Assembly (NCBI GenBank): GCA_036872755.1
Contig: JAVHNS010000002.1
Coordinates: 1,240,001 to 1,304,000 of the forward strand
Length of the DNA: 64,000 nt
Direction: 5' to 3'
DNA from: Orbilia blumenaviensis
Taxonomy: Eukaryota; Ascomycota; Orbiliomycetes; Orbiliales; Orbiliaceae
Shown here: positions 25,131 through 36,370 of the stretch, piece after piece
How the letters are laid out: each line of letters begins with the position of its first letter
How positions within the stretch are numbered: position 1 is the first letter of the stretch
The notes under the pieces: model-generated
The model's database searches: none
What the model was told of the DNA's origin: nothing
What the model saw: the letters and a program-made list of their open reading frames with translations, nothing else
Translations under genes and position numbers: made by a program

Positions 25131-27423
25131 ATGGCAATATTTAAGATCCCGATACAGCTTGGGGGCTTTGTGCTACTCAACTCTACTGTCAATAATCCGT
25201 TATCTACTTTTGTACTATTGGCTCTTGTGTACGGGTTCACCCTTGCTACTTATCGGCTGTTATTTTCGCCTTTATCAGCCATTCCGGGCCCCAAACTGGC
25301 TGCAGTTACTAGGCTATGGATTTTATATCACGATTATAAAAATCAGAGAACAGATACGATTACAAATCTCCACAAAAAGTATGGACCAGTTGTACGAATC
25401 GGACCAAATGAGGTTTCATTTACCTCCACATCTGCTGTGAAGGATATTTACACGGGTTCTGGTCGTGAGGGTGGGTTTCCAAAGGGTAAGCGAAATATAA
25501 TACCCAGAACCTAGATGTCAGCTGTATACATCATTACAATTGGTGAAATGATTGCTTAGTCCAACGTGGCTTTCTTCGCTCGAATTAGGTTTCATGTACG
25601 CCATGTTTACCCACTATGGCAGGTATAATATGTTCTCATCTCTCACCTCTGAAGCCCATTCCTGGAGGCGTCGAATGATAGCAAGCTCTTATTCTTTGAC
25701 CAATATTCTGAATCGAGAAGCGGGGAAGGGCGACATATGGCGAACAGTTGGGGAATATCTAGAACACGTGAGGAGGGAGGGCGTGGAATCCAAAACTAGA
25801 CCCGGGCATTCTATTGATATCTACCCAGTTAATATTTACTTTGCGTGTGATAACGTTAGTGCACATGTCTTTGGGGAAGAACGAGGCACGAGAGCGCTAG
25901 GATCCGCAAGGGACAATGTGGAGATTAGACTTCAACGGGATTCCATTGATGACTGGTATATCCCGACAAGGAGGGAGAAGGTAAGAAATAAGTACATATG
26001 CAAAATGGTCGCAGCAGGTCTTGCTGGCTGTGCTTTTAAGTTATATATATGAAAGCATATGCTGGCATTCGCAAGCATTACAGGTATACCCGGGCCTATA
26101 CACTAACCATAACTCAATGCGTCTATAGATCTATCTGTGGACTGATTTTAACATCGCACTAAGATGCTTCGAAACATTTGAGAAAACTGCACAGAAATTT
26201 CTCCGTATCATTCAACGAAGAGTGGATCTAGACCCCAAATACATCGGTGGCACATTTCTTCATAATTATGCTTACAACAATATGCGGGACCTCAAAGACC
26301 GCCCATCGCCTGAGCTGACCGTTGCAAAGAACCTTCTATCAGGCAAGGTCTCAGGGAAAGTATCTGAGATATTTGACGAATTTGGTGCCGCAAGTGAGTC
26401 AATGGTAAGAATTTTCTTTTCGAGGAGTATGGACATGGAACGTCGCTAACGGGACAACTCCTATATATCTAGGATCATATGCTTGCAGGTAGGATACGTA
26501 ATAGCCGTTTTGCACCCTGCTTGATCCGGTAGATCGTTGACGGCGTTTAGGGATGGATACCACGAGTGACACGCTTTCGTTCCTTCTCGCAATGCTTGCA
26601 CTTCCCGAATATCACCAATACCAGGAAAAAATCAGAAGCAGTCTTCCCGACTTGCCTCCATTCGATCAGCCTTTAAGCTTGGTGGATATTAACCACATTC
26701 TCACTAACCCGTACATCAACAGCGTAATCAAGGAAACGTTATTGATATTTCCCGCGATCCCAGTCACCTTGCCTCGAGTAGTGCCATCTGGCGGCCGGGT
26801 AGTCGACGGGCTCTGGCTTCCGGAAGGCACTTTAGCCTCTTCTTCGGTTCGAGCAGTTAATTTGGCCCTTCTACCAGAATTCGAGGAGAACACCGGGAAT
26901 GTTCGCTGGGAGCCCAGCCGGTGGCTTATCAGTACAGATGCAGACAAAGACAGGACACAGGAGCTTGAGAGAAGGCTGTGGAGTTTTGGTTCCGGTGGTA
27001 GAGGTAGGCTTGTTCTTGAAGCTTCCCATGGAACGCTATTTGGGCTAACCTTTCCTTTAAGGCTGTATCGGAAAACAGTACGGATCACACTACGAGAAAT
27101 TAATATGAAATACGAGACATGCTGACGGACGGGACTGCAATCAAATATAGCCTAGCATTAACAGAGATGTCACTACTTCTCGCTGCTATTTTGGCGAACT
27201 ATAACATTCGACGGGAAGATAATATTGCACTTGAAGTCCCCCATAGGTAAGTCTAGCTGGGAAATAATCCAGCGATATTGTCCAAAATCAGCGCCAAACA
27301 AGAAATTTGACCCTAACATATTATTTGCTGAGGCATTTTAGTCACTGGACATGTAGGAGAAGTTTCCGAGACATTGCATATCTGAAAGACTTTAACGGCT
27401 TCCTTCGGTTCGAGCCACTATAA
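25131..27423 (+). CDS. cytochrome P450 monooxygenase with ExxR Arg replaced by Leu
   Basis: Heme-thiolate monooxygenase, predicted ER-anchored, 561 residues from eight exons: 25131..25485, 25589..25980, 26129..26404, 26473..26488, 26551..27003, 27062..27077, 27151..27246, 27342..27423. In order: hydrophobic N-terminal anchor (about 15-45), PGPK hinge, YNMFSSLTSEAHSWRRRM (helix C WxxxR-type), I-helix AGMDTTSDT (346-354), PSRW, and the heme loop FGSGGRGCIGK with Cys499. The heme loop and the following HLALTEMSLLLAAILANY become continuous only by removing two introns flanking a 16-base exon. Odd: the K-helix reads KETLLIF, so the normally invariant Arg of ExxR is Leu411 (TTG, 26742-26744). One donor is weak (gtacgg), and the stop could alternatively be at 27248-27250 without the last exon. 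Substrate unknown; it may be a decaying or neofunctionalised gene. Confidence 0.82.
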
Positions 27424-30400
27424 AATCCATATAACGGGCAGAGGTGGGGTATTCCGAAGTTGGTCCACATAGGATTATCTAAACCCCTTTATGTTCTTTT
27501 ACTCTAAAATTGGGGGGGGTCTAGTTTTCGATCCAGATTTCGATCCAAGGTCACACTGTCCATGTGGATATACGAATTATCTCTAAGCTATGATGGAGAC
27601 CTATATACAACGCAGTTTTAGTCCTCAAATGTTGTATTTCGCAGATCTAGAATCATAACTCAGACGATATATTGCTTCTACAGATTATAAAATGCGGTTT
27701 CGATCATGGGATTATGGGACTATGAGATACTTATTTGGTTTAACAGTAATTGTTAACGTGCTTTTTGTTTGTGCTTTTGACCGAGTGTTATGGGATCCAA
27801 CGAATCGGCTGCGGAGGCGTCTACCCAATAGGCTGCGTGAATATCAGATCATCAATTGAAACGGGAAGTTCGGACCGCTAGGCCCTGCTTGTGCATCATT
27901 CAGACGCCAGTTGATTACAGAATTCCACGGGGATCCAATCATGCAGACTGTTGGAAGAACCATGGACATGTCCAAGCCGCTTCCCGCTTGCCGACTGGAC
28001 TGTCGAATTCCAGTTGCGAACCAGTTTTCAAATTTTTCTCTCCTTGGTGGGGTTTAAAGCGATGGAACTTCGAGGGAGCATATGCTTAGAAGACTGATGG
28101 CGAAGTCGAGGGATCAAAGTATTTTTAGATGCGTATTCGTTAACTTGATCATTTGATGACTTTTCGTTAAACCCGCAAGATCACGACACTTTGCACAAAG
28201 GCCCTGGGCATGGTAAAACCACCGCGCGACCTCGCTACCGCAGGTAAAAATCCTCGATACGGGACAACGTTTCTAACCTCGCGACTGACTGATGCAAAGC
28301 TCTGCGGGGTGAATACAATACCTCCTGTGAACCGAAGCATTTCCTTGCCGGCCTGTCCCATCTCGAAACAGATTACCCGGTCCCGGGTAAATACTTTTTT
28401 TGCAGGCTCAGAAATCACTCCACCACTCCACCACCTCTCTCCGCCAAACCACCCCGCACTCAAACCCCGTCGCAGTTGATTACATACCTATCCCTACAGA
28501 AAAAAGGACCCGCTCTTGGCGTCACATTGTTCGTATACGTGGGCATTGTACGAACGAAACGTGTGGCGCGTCGATCCTTTTAGCATGCAACGATGTATGT
28601 ACATCTAGGCTTGCATATGCGCACCTGCAGCGGCTGACTTGATTGTGTACTATATCATGATCTCTTGATAGAACGTGATTCGCTCGGTTCATTCAGAGCA
28701 GCGATATGAAATGAATGATATTATCAATGCGGTATTAACATAACCGGGAAGAGAAAATACATCCTTGAAAATGGAGGCGGCTGCCTGGGCAGTGATCATG
28801 AATCGATATAATTGAGCACTCAGTATTATATGTTTGTGTATAGTGTATCAAGCTATGGGCGCCAGGGGAGATTAAAACCGATGGTTGGTTTTGTCACACG
28901 CCTATATCCCATGCAGCCGTCATATATATCTATACTTGAGAATGGTCACAGAAAGCATCTTACGTGTCATGTAGAAAAGCAGGGAATGCTACCAACGATC
29001 GAATATTAACATGCTAGCATGATATATCTATATCGTAATCTTTCAGCGTAAACTTTCCGGGATGGTTGGGAATTGCTAATAAAACACATTTAAAATTGTC
29101 AAGCAACTTAGCCGTCTTGAGCTCTGAACCGAGTCCCGTCTTGAAGTATCTAAAAAATTAAGCCCTATAACATGTTCTCGCCAAAATCCGGGGTCAATCG
29201 TAGGCCTACCCTCGAAATTCGATTCTTCGAAAGCCTATAGCGCCTAGCCGGCAACCGAGTATTCAATTTGGGTTGTTGTTAGATTTTAAGGCGAGGTTGC
29301 ACAAGATATTTTGGTGTTCTGTAACGCGCGACTTCGTCCGATCTGTTTCTCGAAACATCTCGTTCCAACCTCCACATGCGCGCGTCAGCCGCGTGCACTG
29401 ACTGCTATATCTGATGTGAGTTTCCTATATACTTATATAGCATAATACCAGAATAATGGGCTTGGGTATCGATCTATATCTCGCTCGGACCAGAGAGTTC
29501 CCGCCTCAGTGTTACCCGACAGTACGTGTCCGTACGATTCGATCCGCGAGCCCGAGCCCAGCCAATATGTCTTGGTTTGTATTTTTACTAACATACTTTC
29601 ACACCATTTTTGTGATATCTGTCAGGTCGTATTCACATCTCCATACCTGAGGCCGTGCGCCGGGGTAGCTCCATCGTGAAGCCTCGGACATCAAAGCTTG
29701 TCCCATAGTCGTAGTGGGTCTTGGTGCTTCCGGTTAAAACGCTGGGACAGCACCAAGGTTTCAGAACATGGTGAAATCACGTCCCCGGGAAGCAGCAGCA
29801 AGTTTGAGGGGATGGCACGAGACTTGTCCATCGGAGTTGGAAGAATAATTCCCCACACCCGTCTGGGATATATTGTACAAGATGCCAGGTTGCCAGGTAC
29901 ACTCCCTATGCTCTAGACAGTATCGAGGCGGCTTGACATTGATCGCCTATGGAGACCCTTGTCGACGAATTGGCACACACTTGAATGATGCATACAGAGG
30001 ACAAAATATCGCTTCTAGAAGGTAAATAACCTGCCGATGGGTCCTATCCCTCCGCCCATTGGCCGACCATCCAAATATCACAAACTTTCAAAAGGGCTGC
30101 CACTATGGATAGAAAGGCAGCAAAAGTTGTCCTGTCTCTGAATGCCACGGAGATTTGACATGGGGCCGGTTTGACGACGCACGGAAGCTCTTGGCACATC
30201 TAGAACAACCAACCTTTACCTGAAGATGCGGATTTAGGTGGAGCCTTTTTGAAAACTTGACATTGATTAAGGTTATTCTCCCTTCATGCTATAACTGGGA
30301 TGCATGAAGTCCCAATGATTGCCGCATGACCCACTTTATCGCTCCGAGCTTTGCCCACGATATATAACGGCTATTTATCGCTGGCATTTGTAGTGGTATG

Positions 30401-31961
30401 TGGTTATGTTACGCCTGGACAAACAGCCTGCATCTTACTTATCCGGAATTCGAACTCGTTCACTAGGCTTTTCTGTTCATCCAAGCTGTGTAAGTTGATG
30501 TATGTTGATAATAATATCCGCCCTTTTATTGATCACTGAATGCAACATAGACCCATGCCCCAGAGCCAGTTAAGTTCATCTCATCTTCTCCGTCGGTTGT
30601 GTGCCTTGGATTCTTGTAACTGGTTTGCAATATCAATCTGGCGCAACCTCGCGTTCGCGAGGCAGTAGACGAGACCGGCTGTACCATATCCTGTCTACTG
30701 TGGATGAATCAAGGCTTCTCGTCATCCACACCGGGTTTTTTTTTCTGATGCCCCTCCCCTTCCCCATCCCCCGCAATCACGAGCTACTGCTACATATAAT
30801 CGCTCGTCCCTTGTAATTGGAGTTCCTCTCCCTTTAACCCCGCAAGTCCTGCCGAATCCCTGCCCTTCGCATCGCAAATATCACAGTGCCAAAATCCAAA
30901 AGTGCTATTTCTTTTGCGAGGTATCTCACCTGACGGGAAGCAATTCCCAAACTTCAAGAACCCCTTGTTCTTTACTCTCCTCCTTGAACAAAGACAGAAC
31001 AAGTCAAACTTTTTACCCGACATTGCCAAACCTGCCCGTCACCTGTGTATGATCTACGGTCGTTCAAGTCTTTCAGTAACTGTTTTTCTCAAACTTCCCG
31101 AAGAATATTTGAAGCTAACTTCAATAGGCATCCAGTAGACGGCACTGAATTCAGGATTTAGATGGCACCGACCCTTGGATTCGTCCTGTCTTTCCGAGAA
31201 TAAATAACAATCATATATCAAAATTAATATCCACTGAGATGTACCTGATGACCCTTGCGGAACGATGGGCTGGACGTAGCTAGACAAAGGCTGCATTGAT
31301 GAGAAAGACATTATTGGTTTCTAGAAGACTGTCCTTCGCCCTTCGAATTCTACTCATTCTAGGGCACTGTCAAATCCCAAGCAACCCGCCACCGCTCTCC
31401 CTCCGATAGCCCTGCTAAATATATATTTCTTCGCCTTGTCGCCATATTAACCCACGAAGCCGAGTTTTGGGAAGCCTTACCTTTTTGACCACTCTTACAA
31501 ACTGTCGGCACCTCCTCTCTATCCACAGCCATATCTCCTATCAAGAATCTTATCGACATATATATTATTAGCATTTACGGATACAAAAGCTTACCTAAAA
31601 CGGCCCACAACTACCACATCACGACTTCATTCCCCCGTGACCTTGAATTCAAGCAATCTTTATTCATTACAGTACTATTCAACTTACCTTTTAAACGTCT
31701 TTGCATATTAGACTGGACTCTACTTCACTCTCACCTGGATCTACCAACTTCCAGATCCACTATAGCCTCCCTAGGATAACCCCACCAGTCGCAACTCTGG
31801 AGCCCCTAGTAGTTAACCGAGGACCGTTTAAGTTGGGAGCAAGTCTCCAGAATAAACGGCGTGGCTTTCGATCCAGACTTTTTGGGATTCGGAAACCGAC
31901 ATCAGCATCATCACACAATAACGCAAATACGCTAGTGCGGCTTAGCCGTATACAGACAGCC
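27424..31961. other. A+T-rich gene-poor stretch with TF leader at right end
   Basis: A 4.5 kb interval without a supported gene; frames are short (up to about 100 codons) and resemble nothing. It contains an 8-bp inverted repeat TTACCCGG-TC-CCGGGTAA (28373-28390). The last 300 bases form the probable leader of the Zn(II)2Cys6 gene. A 31050-31311 minus frame starting MSFSSMQPLSSYVQP could be a small gene but is unproven. Confidence 0.55.
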
Positions 31962-34325
31962 ATGACGTCCTCGCCGGACGCTTCACCGTCTTCTGCAATG
32001 TCAGGGACGGGTGTACCACAATTATCAATAAACACTTCAGATGCCGTGACTAATGGGAACAATCTTTCGAACGGAAATGGTGCCGCGAGGCGAACATCTC
32101 AAGCTGCAAGCGTTGAACCAACTAGTGCGCGGCCTGATATCGAACGAGCAGACTCCCAGGGCCCTGGCGAGGGAGCCCCAATGAGCGCTGTATCACAAAC
32201 TGGGAATGGGCGAAAGCGGTCGAATACAGATGGCGTTGAATATCCTCGACGAAGGGCAACGATAGCCGTGAGCCTCTCTCTCCCAAAATGTCATTTTTTA
32301 GCCCGTGGTATTATGTGCTTCCGAGACTAACATGTAAAAATCCACAGTGCGAAGTTTGTCGATCAAGGAAATCTCGATGTGATGGTTCCCGACCAAAATG
32401 CCGACTGTGTATCGAATTGAATGCAGAATGCATCTACCGCGAACCGGGTATAAAGCTTGACGCGGGAGATAAGTTGATTTTAGAACATCTGAACCGGATC
32501 GAAAACCTCTTGCAGAATGCTTTACCCTCCACCCCACCTGGGAGCGGGATGGCAATGTCAGCATCTCCAGCCATCAGCCACTCAACAAATCTCAGTGGAG
32601 ATGGACGAATGGCACAGCTGAATCTTGGGATGAGCAACAATCTCACTGGCGGGATGGGTGCTTGGTCGAACATAAACAACATCTCAAGCATGCCCAAGAA
32701 CCATTCGACACCAGCTCTAAATCTACTGCAATGGCCGAAGATTAACCACCTGGTTTCTCTGCCTTATTCGCCAGAAACCCTCCTTCAAGTCGAACTCGAC
32801 AGGCCGCCACTTCAATTTAATACCAGCATGAACCTCGACCTCTCAAACACAAATGCTTATGTTCAAGCTTACTTCGAGCGGGTAAATGTATGGTACGCGG
32901 TCGTTAATCCCTATAATTGGACGAGCTTGTACAAAACCGCACTTTCACAAGGATTTAGAACAGGCCCAGAAAGCTGTGTAGTGCTACTTGTTTTAGCATT
33001 AGGACAAGCTAGTACCAGAGGGTCGATTTCACGCGTCCCAATGCACGAAGATCCGCCCGGAATGTCATATTTCTCCGCCGCATGGGCTTTACTCCCTTCT
33101 CTCATGACCAGAACGACAATGCTATCCGCGCAATGCATGATCCTAACTTCTGCGTATCTCTTCTATTTGGTACGACCGTTGGAGGCTTGGACACTGCTGA
33201 GCAGCATCAGTATGAAACTGCAGCTCCTACTCACCACTAATCCGCCAGCACTACTACCAACATCGAGCAGAGAACTTAGCGAGCGGGTGTTCTGGAATGC
33301 CCTGTTATTTGAGAGGTAGACCACCAATTCTAATTATTTTGGACCTTTTAATACTCATCTAGCTGATACTAGTGTATTTAAATCCAGCGACCTACTTGCC
33401 GAGCTGGATTTACCGCATTCCGGGATTGTGACATTTGAAGAATCCATAGGCCTTCCTTGCGGATTCGAGATCGAAGACGAAGACTCGCCCGCCGGAGTTC
33501 GTGACGACCTATGGTACTTTCTCGCCGAAATCGCCCTGAGGCGCCTCCTCAATCGCGTTAGCCATCTAATCTACTCTGAGGCGAATCGAGAGCGATCGAT
33601 TTCCTCCCTTGGTCCAATTGTCGGTGAACTCGACTATCAACTAACGCAATGGTACGAGAGCCTACCATTAGCGCTACAGTTTCCACATAGCCGAGTCCAG
33701 CTCAGCAACCCGATCCAGACAGTTCTAAGACTTCGGTATTTTGCTTGTCGAACAATAATATTCCGCCCATATATACATGCTGTGCTGAAGGATGAGAAAC
33801 TTGGGATGGATACCGTGGTTCGAGAGAATTGTCGAAAGTGCTTGGAGGCATGCCTGAGGCAACTAGAGCATATAACTGAACAGTATGTGAGATTGATTTC
33901 CATCTAGGAACAATCTGGAGCTAACAACTGACGTCACTTCGTAGCCATGCGGGGCATATGCCATATCTGTGGCAGGGCGCACTCTCGTAAGTTTCTCTAT
34001 ATAAGCCCCTCCTATTGCATTGTATCAGGACTAAAATTTAAGTAGTATGGTTTCCCAGAGCCTTCTGGTGATGGGCGCAACGATGTCGCCTTCTCTTGCA
34101 GCCGTTTTACCACCCGCCGGTGAGTCCTAATTTTAGGTTGTTCCATTATAACTCTAGTAACTAACAATGATTATAGACAATATCGACAAAATGTTGAAAG
34201 ATGTGATCACAGAACTCCAGCATTATGCCCACTTGGCACCAAGTCTCAAGCTGGCGTTAGAACTTGTCCAAGAGGCCGAAGAGCGCCGACGTTATTTCTT
34301 GCGAGAATCTGGAATGCGCATCTAG
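31962..34325 (+). CDS. Zn(II)2Cys6 transcription factor with fungal-specific middle domain
   Basis: Predicted nuclear regulator, 677 residues from six exons: 31962..32267, 32348..33315, 33388..33882, 33945..33986, 34046..34119, 34177..34325. The first splice joins RRRATIA to CEVCRSRKSRCDGSRPKC, completing the binuclear cluster CX2CX6CX6CX2CX6C at residues 103-130 with basic residues before it. A coiled linker follows (LILEHLNRIENLLQNALP). The fungal_trans-like region runs from about 220 (YFERVNVWYAVVNPYNW, ALGQAST, AWALL) to about 450; exon 3 contributes LLAELDLPHSGIV and the RYFACRTIIFRPYI helix typical of the family. Phases agree at every junction. An in-frame ATG at 31701 would add 87 residues that look like leader sequence, so 31962 was preferred. 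Targets unknown; the nearest candidate is the P450 4.5 kb upstream (inference only). Confidence 0.9.
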
Positions 34326-35214
34326 TTTTCTTAATGATGACTAAAAATGCATTTTGCACTGCCTTAGCTACTACGCGTATACGACTTATACGATCCAACA
34401 TTGATGCGGTTTTGTTAATGCGTTCGATCACAGCCACCAGATACAACAGTCCGAACACGTCTCATTGCAACATACAACTTTCAACATTCGACGGTGTTTT
34501 ACTACTATATATATCAAATTCTAAAATTTTAAAAGTCCACAAAGCCGGAGTTAGCCGTTGTGGGATTGCCACCCGTTCAAAACCTTCGTCTAATACTACT
34601 CAGCAACGTTTTTAACCCATCTACGAAATTAAATTCAGCCTCATTGTTGTGGCTTGGCTTGTGTTCCCAGGTTTTTTCTTTTCCTTCGCAGTCATCTTTA
34701 CGATTCGCATTTATATTTTTCTACGTACATTGTTGGAAATTGATACTTTGCACTTGTCATGCATGTCTATATATTATTTTTCTCTGTTAATAATCAGGAT
34801 CTGGGATCATGTATATGAACTATCCATTGGTATATACTTCCATCGTTTGTGCGTCTTTCTACCTTGAGTCCTTCCCAGGATCAATTATGTCAACGGCCAG
34901 GCTGAGCCCACAGCATCTGACCCGAAAACTTTGCGCTTCATTAGATTTCCTGACAACAGCGAGTTTTGGTTTGGCCGGGAATCAATGTTCATTACAATAT
35001 CGTCTTAACCAGATCCAGCTCTTTGCAGCTGCGGGTATGCATAATAAATCCTCGCCATCCCAACTTGAGTTGGGAGGAATGCATCGATGTGTTGGTATCA
35101 GCCTCTTAGTTTCAACCTTCTTTGAATCGAACGTTCCAAACCCAAGTTTCATCCTGGTACTTCGCACACCGCAAGCTATTTGCAGAGCTCCGAGGTACAC
35201 TATACAGGGCTACA
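34326..35214. other. intergenic, TF 3' flank
   Basis: T-rich in 34.5-34.8 kb. Open frames here include hydrophobic chance translations. A longer in-frame 5' extension of the SET gene reaches back to 35122. Confidence 0.55.
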
Positions 35215-35941
35215 ATGGCTTCAAGTTCTAAGCCTAAGAACTGGCCGCAGGACATCAAGTATCTCACCAAACCCACATTGTCGAAGAAGCTAGATCAGAC
35301 GATTCTCGGCCCGTTGGGGTTTGGCGGGAAAGGCGGGCCTCGATTCGCTACAGCCCCCTCCGAGAATGTGGCTATAAAAAAGATTTTGGACCCGTCACAC
35401 CCAGCCATAGGTGAATACGGACTGTTTGGTATGCATATCTGCAATTGCCGGTGCAGCCTAAAGGGCCCACAGCCAAAAACTTTTTATTATTATTTTTTGT
35501 TGACGAGCACGAGACAAAAAAAGTTTGAACCAACTAGCTAATGTTATTTTTGTCGAAATTTGAAATCTGTACATTATAGCAACAAAGAATCTGGCTCCCG
35601 GAACCCACATCCTGGACTACTTGGGCCACTATCACGAAACAAGCCCGGAGGACACTGACGAAGCCTCAAACTACGATTTGGTGCTCACGCGAGACGTGGG
35701 GGGGACAAACCGAGGCATAGCGATTGATGCGCGTTTCGCCGGCAACGAAGCCCGTATGATAAATGATTATCGCGGCGTGGCCGTGAAGCCTAATGCTGAA
35801 TTCAAGGAACGAGAGGCTGGGATCATGGGAGTATTTGTTGTTATGAACAACGGGATCAAAGGGTTCAAGGGGATCAAAAAGGGCGAGGAGGTACTAGTGA
35901 GTTACGGACGGTCATTCTGGAGCGAAAGAAGGAGCGAGTGA
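35215..35941 (+). CDS. small SET-domain protein
   Basis: Probable S-adenosylmethionine-dependent lysine methyltransferase-like protein, 191 residues from exons 35215..35428 and 35580..35941. The splice joins EYGLF to ATKNLAPGTHILDYLGHYH, recreating the start of a SET domain (about 66-185). Later motifs are NEARMINDYRG (the RFINHSC position of classical SET enzymes, here with Asp instead of His), PNAEF, GVFV, the GEEVLVSYG core containing the conserved Tyr, and a terminal SFW. There is no pre-SET, post-SET cysteine cluster or zinc finger, so this belongs to the short stand-alone SET group; the substrate is unknown. An upstream in-frame ATG at 35122 would add 31 residues rich in Arg and poor in acids, which could act as a presequence. 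Confidence 0.82.
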
Positions 35942-36334
35942 TCTGGGCTATTCCATGTCCACGCAGCAATATAGAACCGACGATTGGTCCGTTGGGGGTT
36001 CTAGAAATGTTGAAAATAGACTGCTCCCCATCGTTGGAGCTGAAGTACATACACTACATGCAAACATTCATGTACGATTTCTCCTTCGTCAGAGGGAAGG
36101 GTTTCTAGTCGTGACCAGGAATTCGGCTGTTTCACAGTCAAGGCTCTAACACTATTCGTAATGATAATAAGCCGTGCTATAGCAATATTGAGAGCCGAAA
36201 ATCGGCTCTTGCACTAGCCCTACATACCTCGCAAAGGATTACCCTACCTTGTGGTTGTGGAGAAGCCACCGTCAAAAGGAGTGATTGGATCCCTTGAAGT
36301 ATAATCCGTTCGGTCTTCGGTTTGGGATCCGTCG

Positions 36335-36370
<36 letters not shown>

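Noticed and set aside
27062..27250. Frameshift/pseudogene call at the P450 C-terminus
   Set aside because: The apparent stop after GCIGKQYGSHYEKLI disappears if 27078-27150 is an intron; the result, CIGKHLALTEMSLLLAAILANY, matches the family, so an intron is the simpler reading.
31701..31961. 87-residue N-terminal extension of the Zn(II)2Cys6 factor
   Set aside because: In frame and possible, but it reads like leader sequence; the ATG at 31962 starts the Ser-rich N-terminus usual for such factors.
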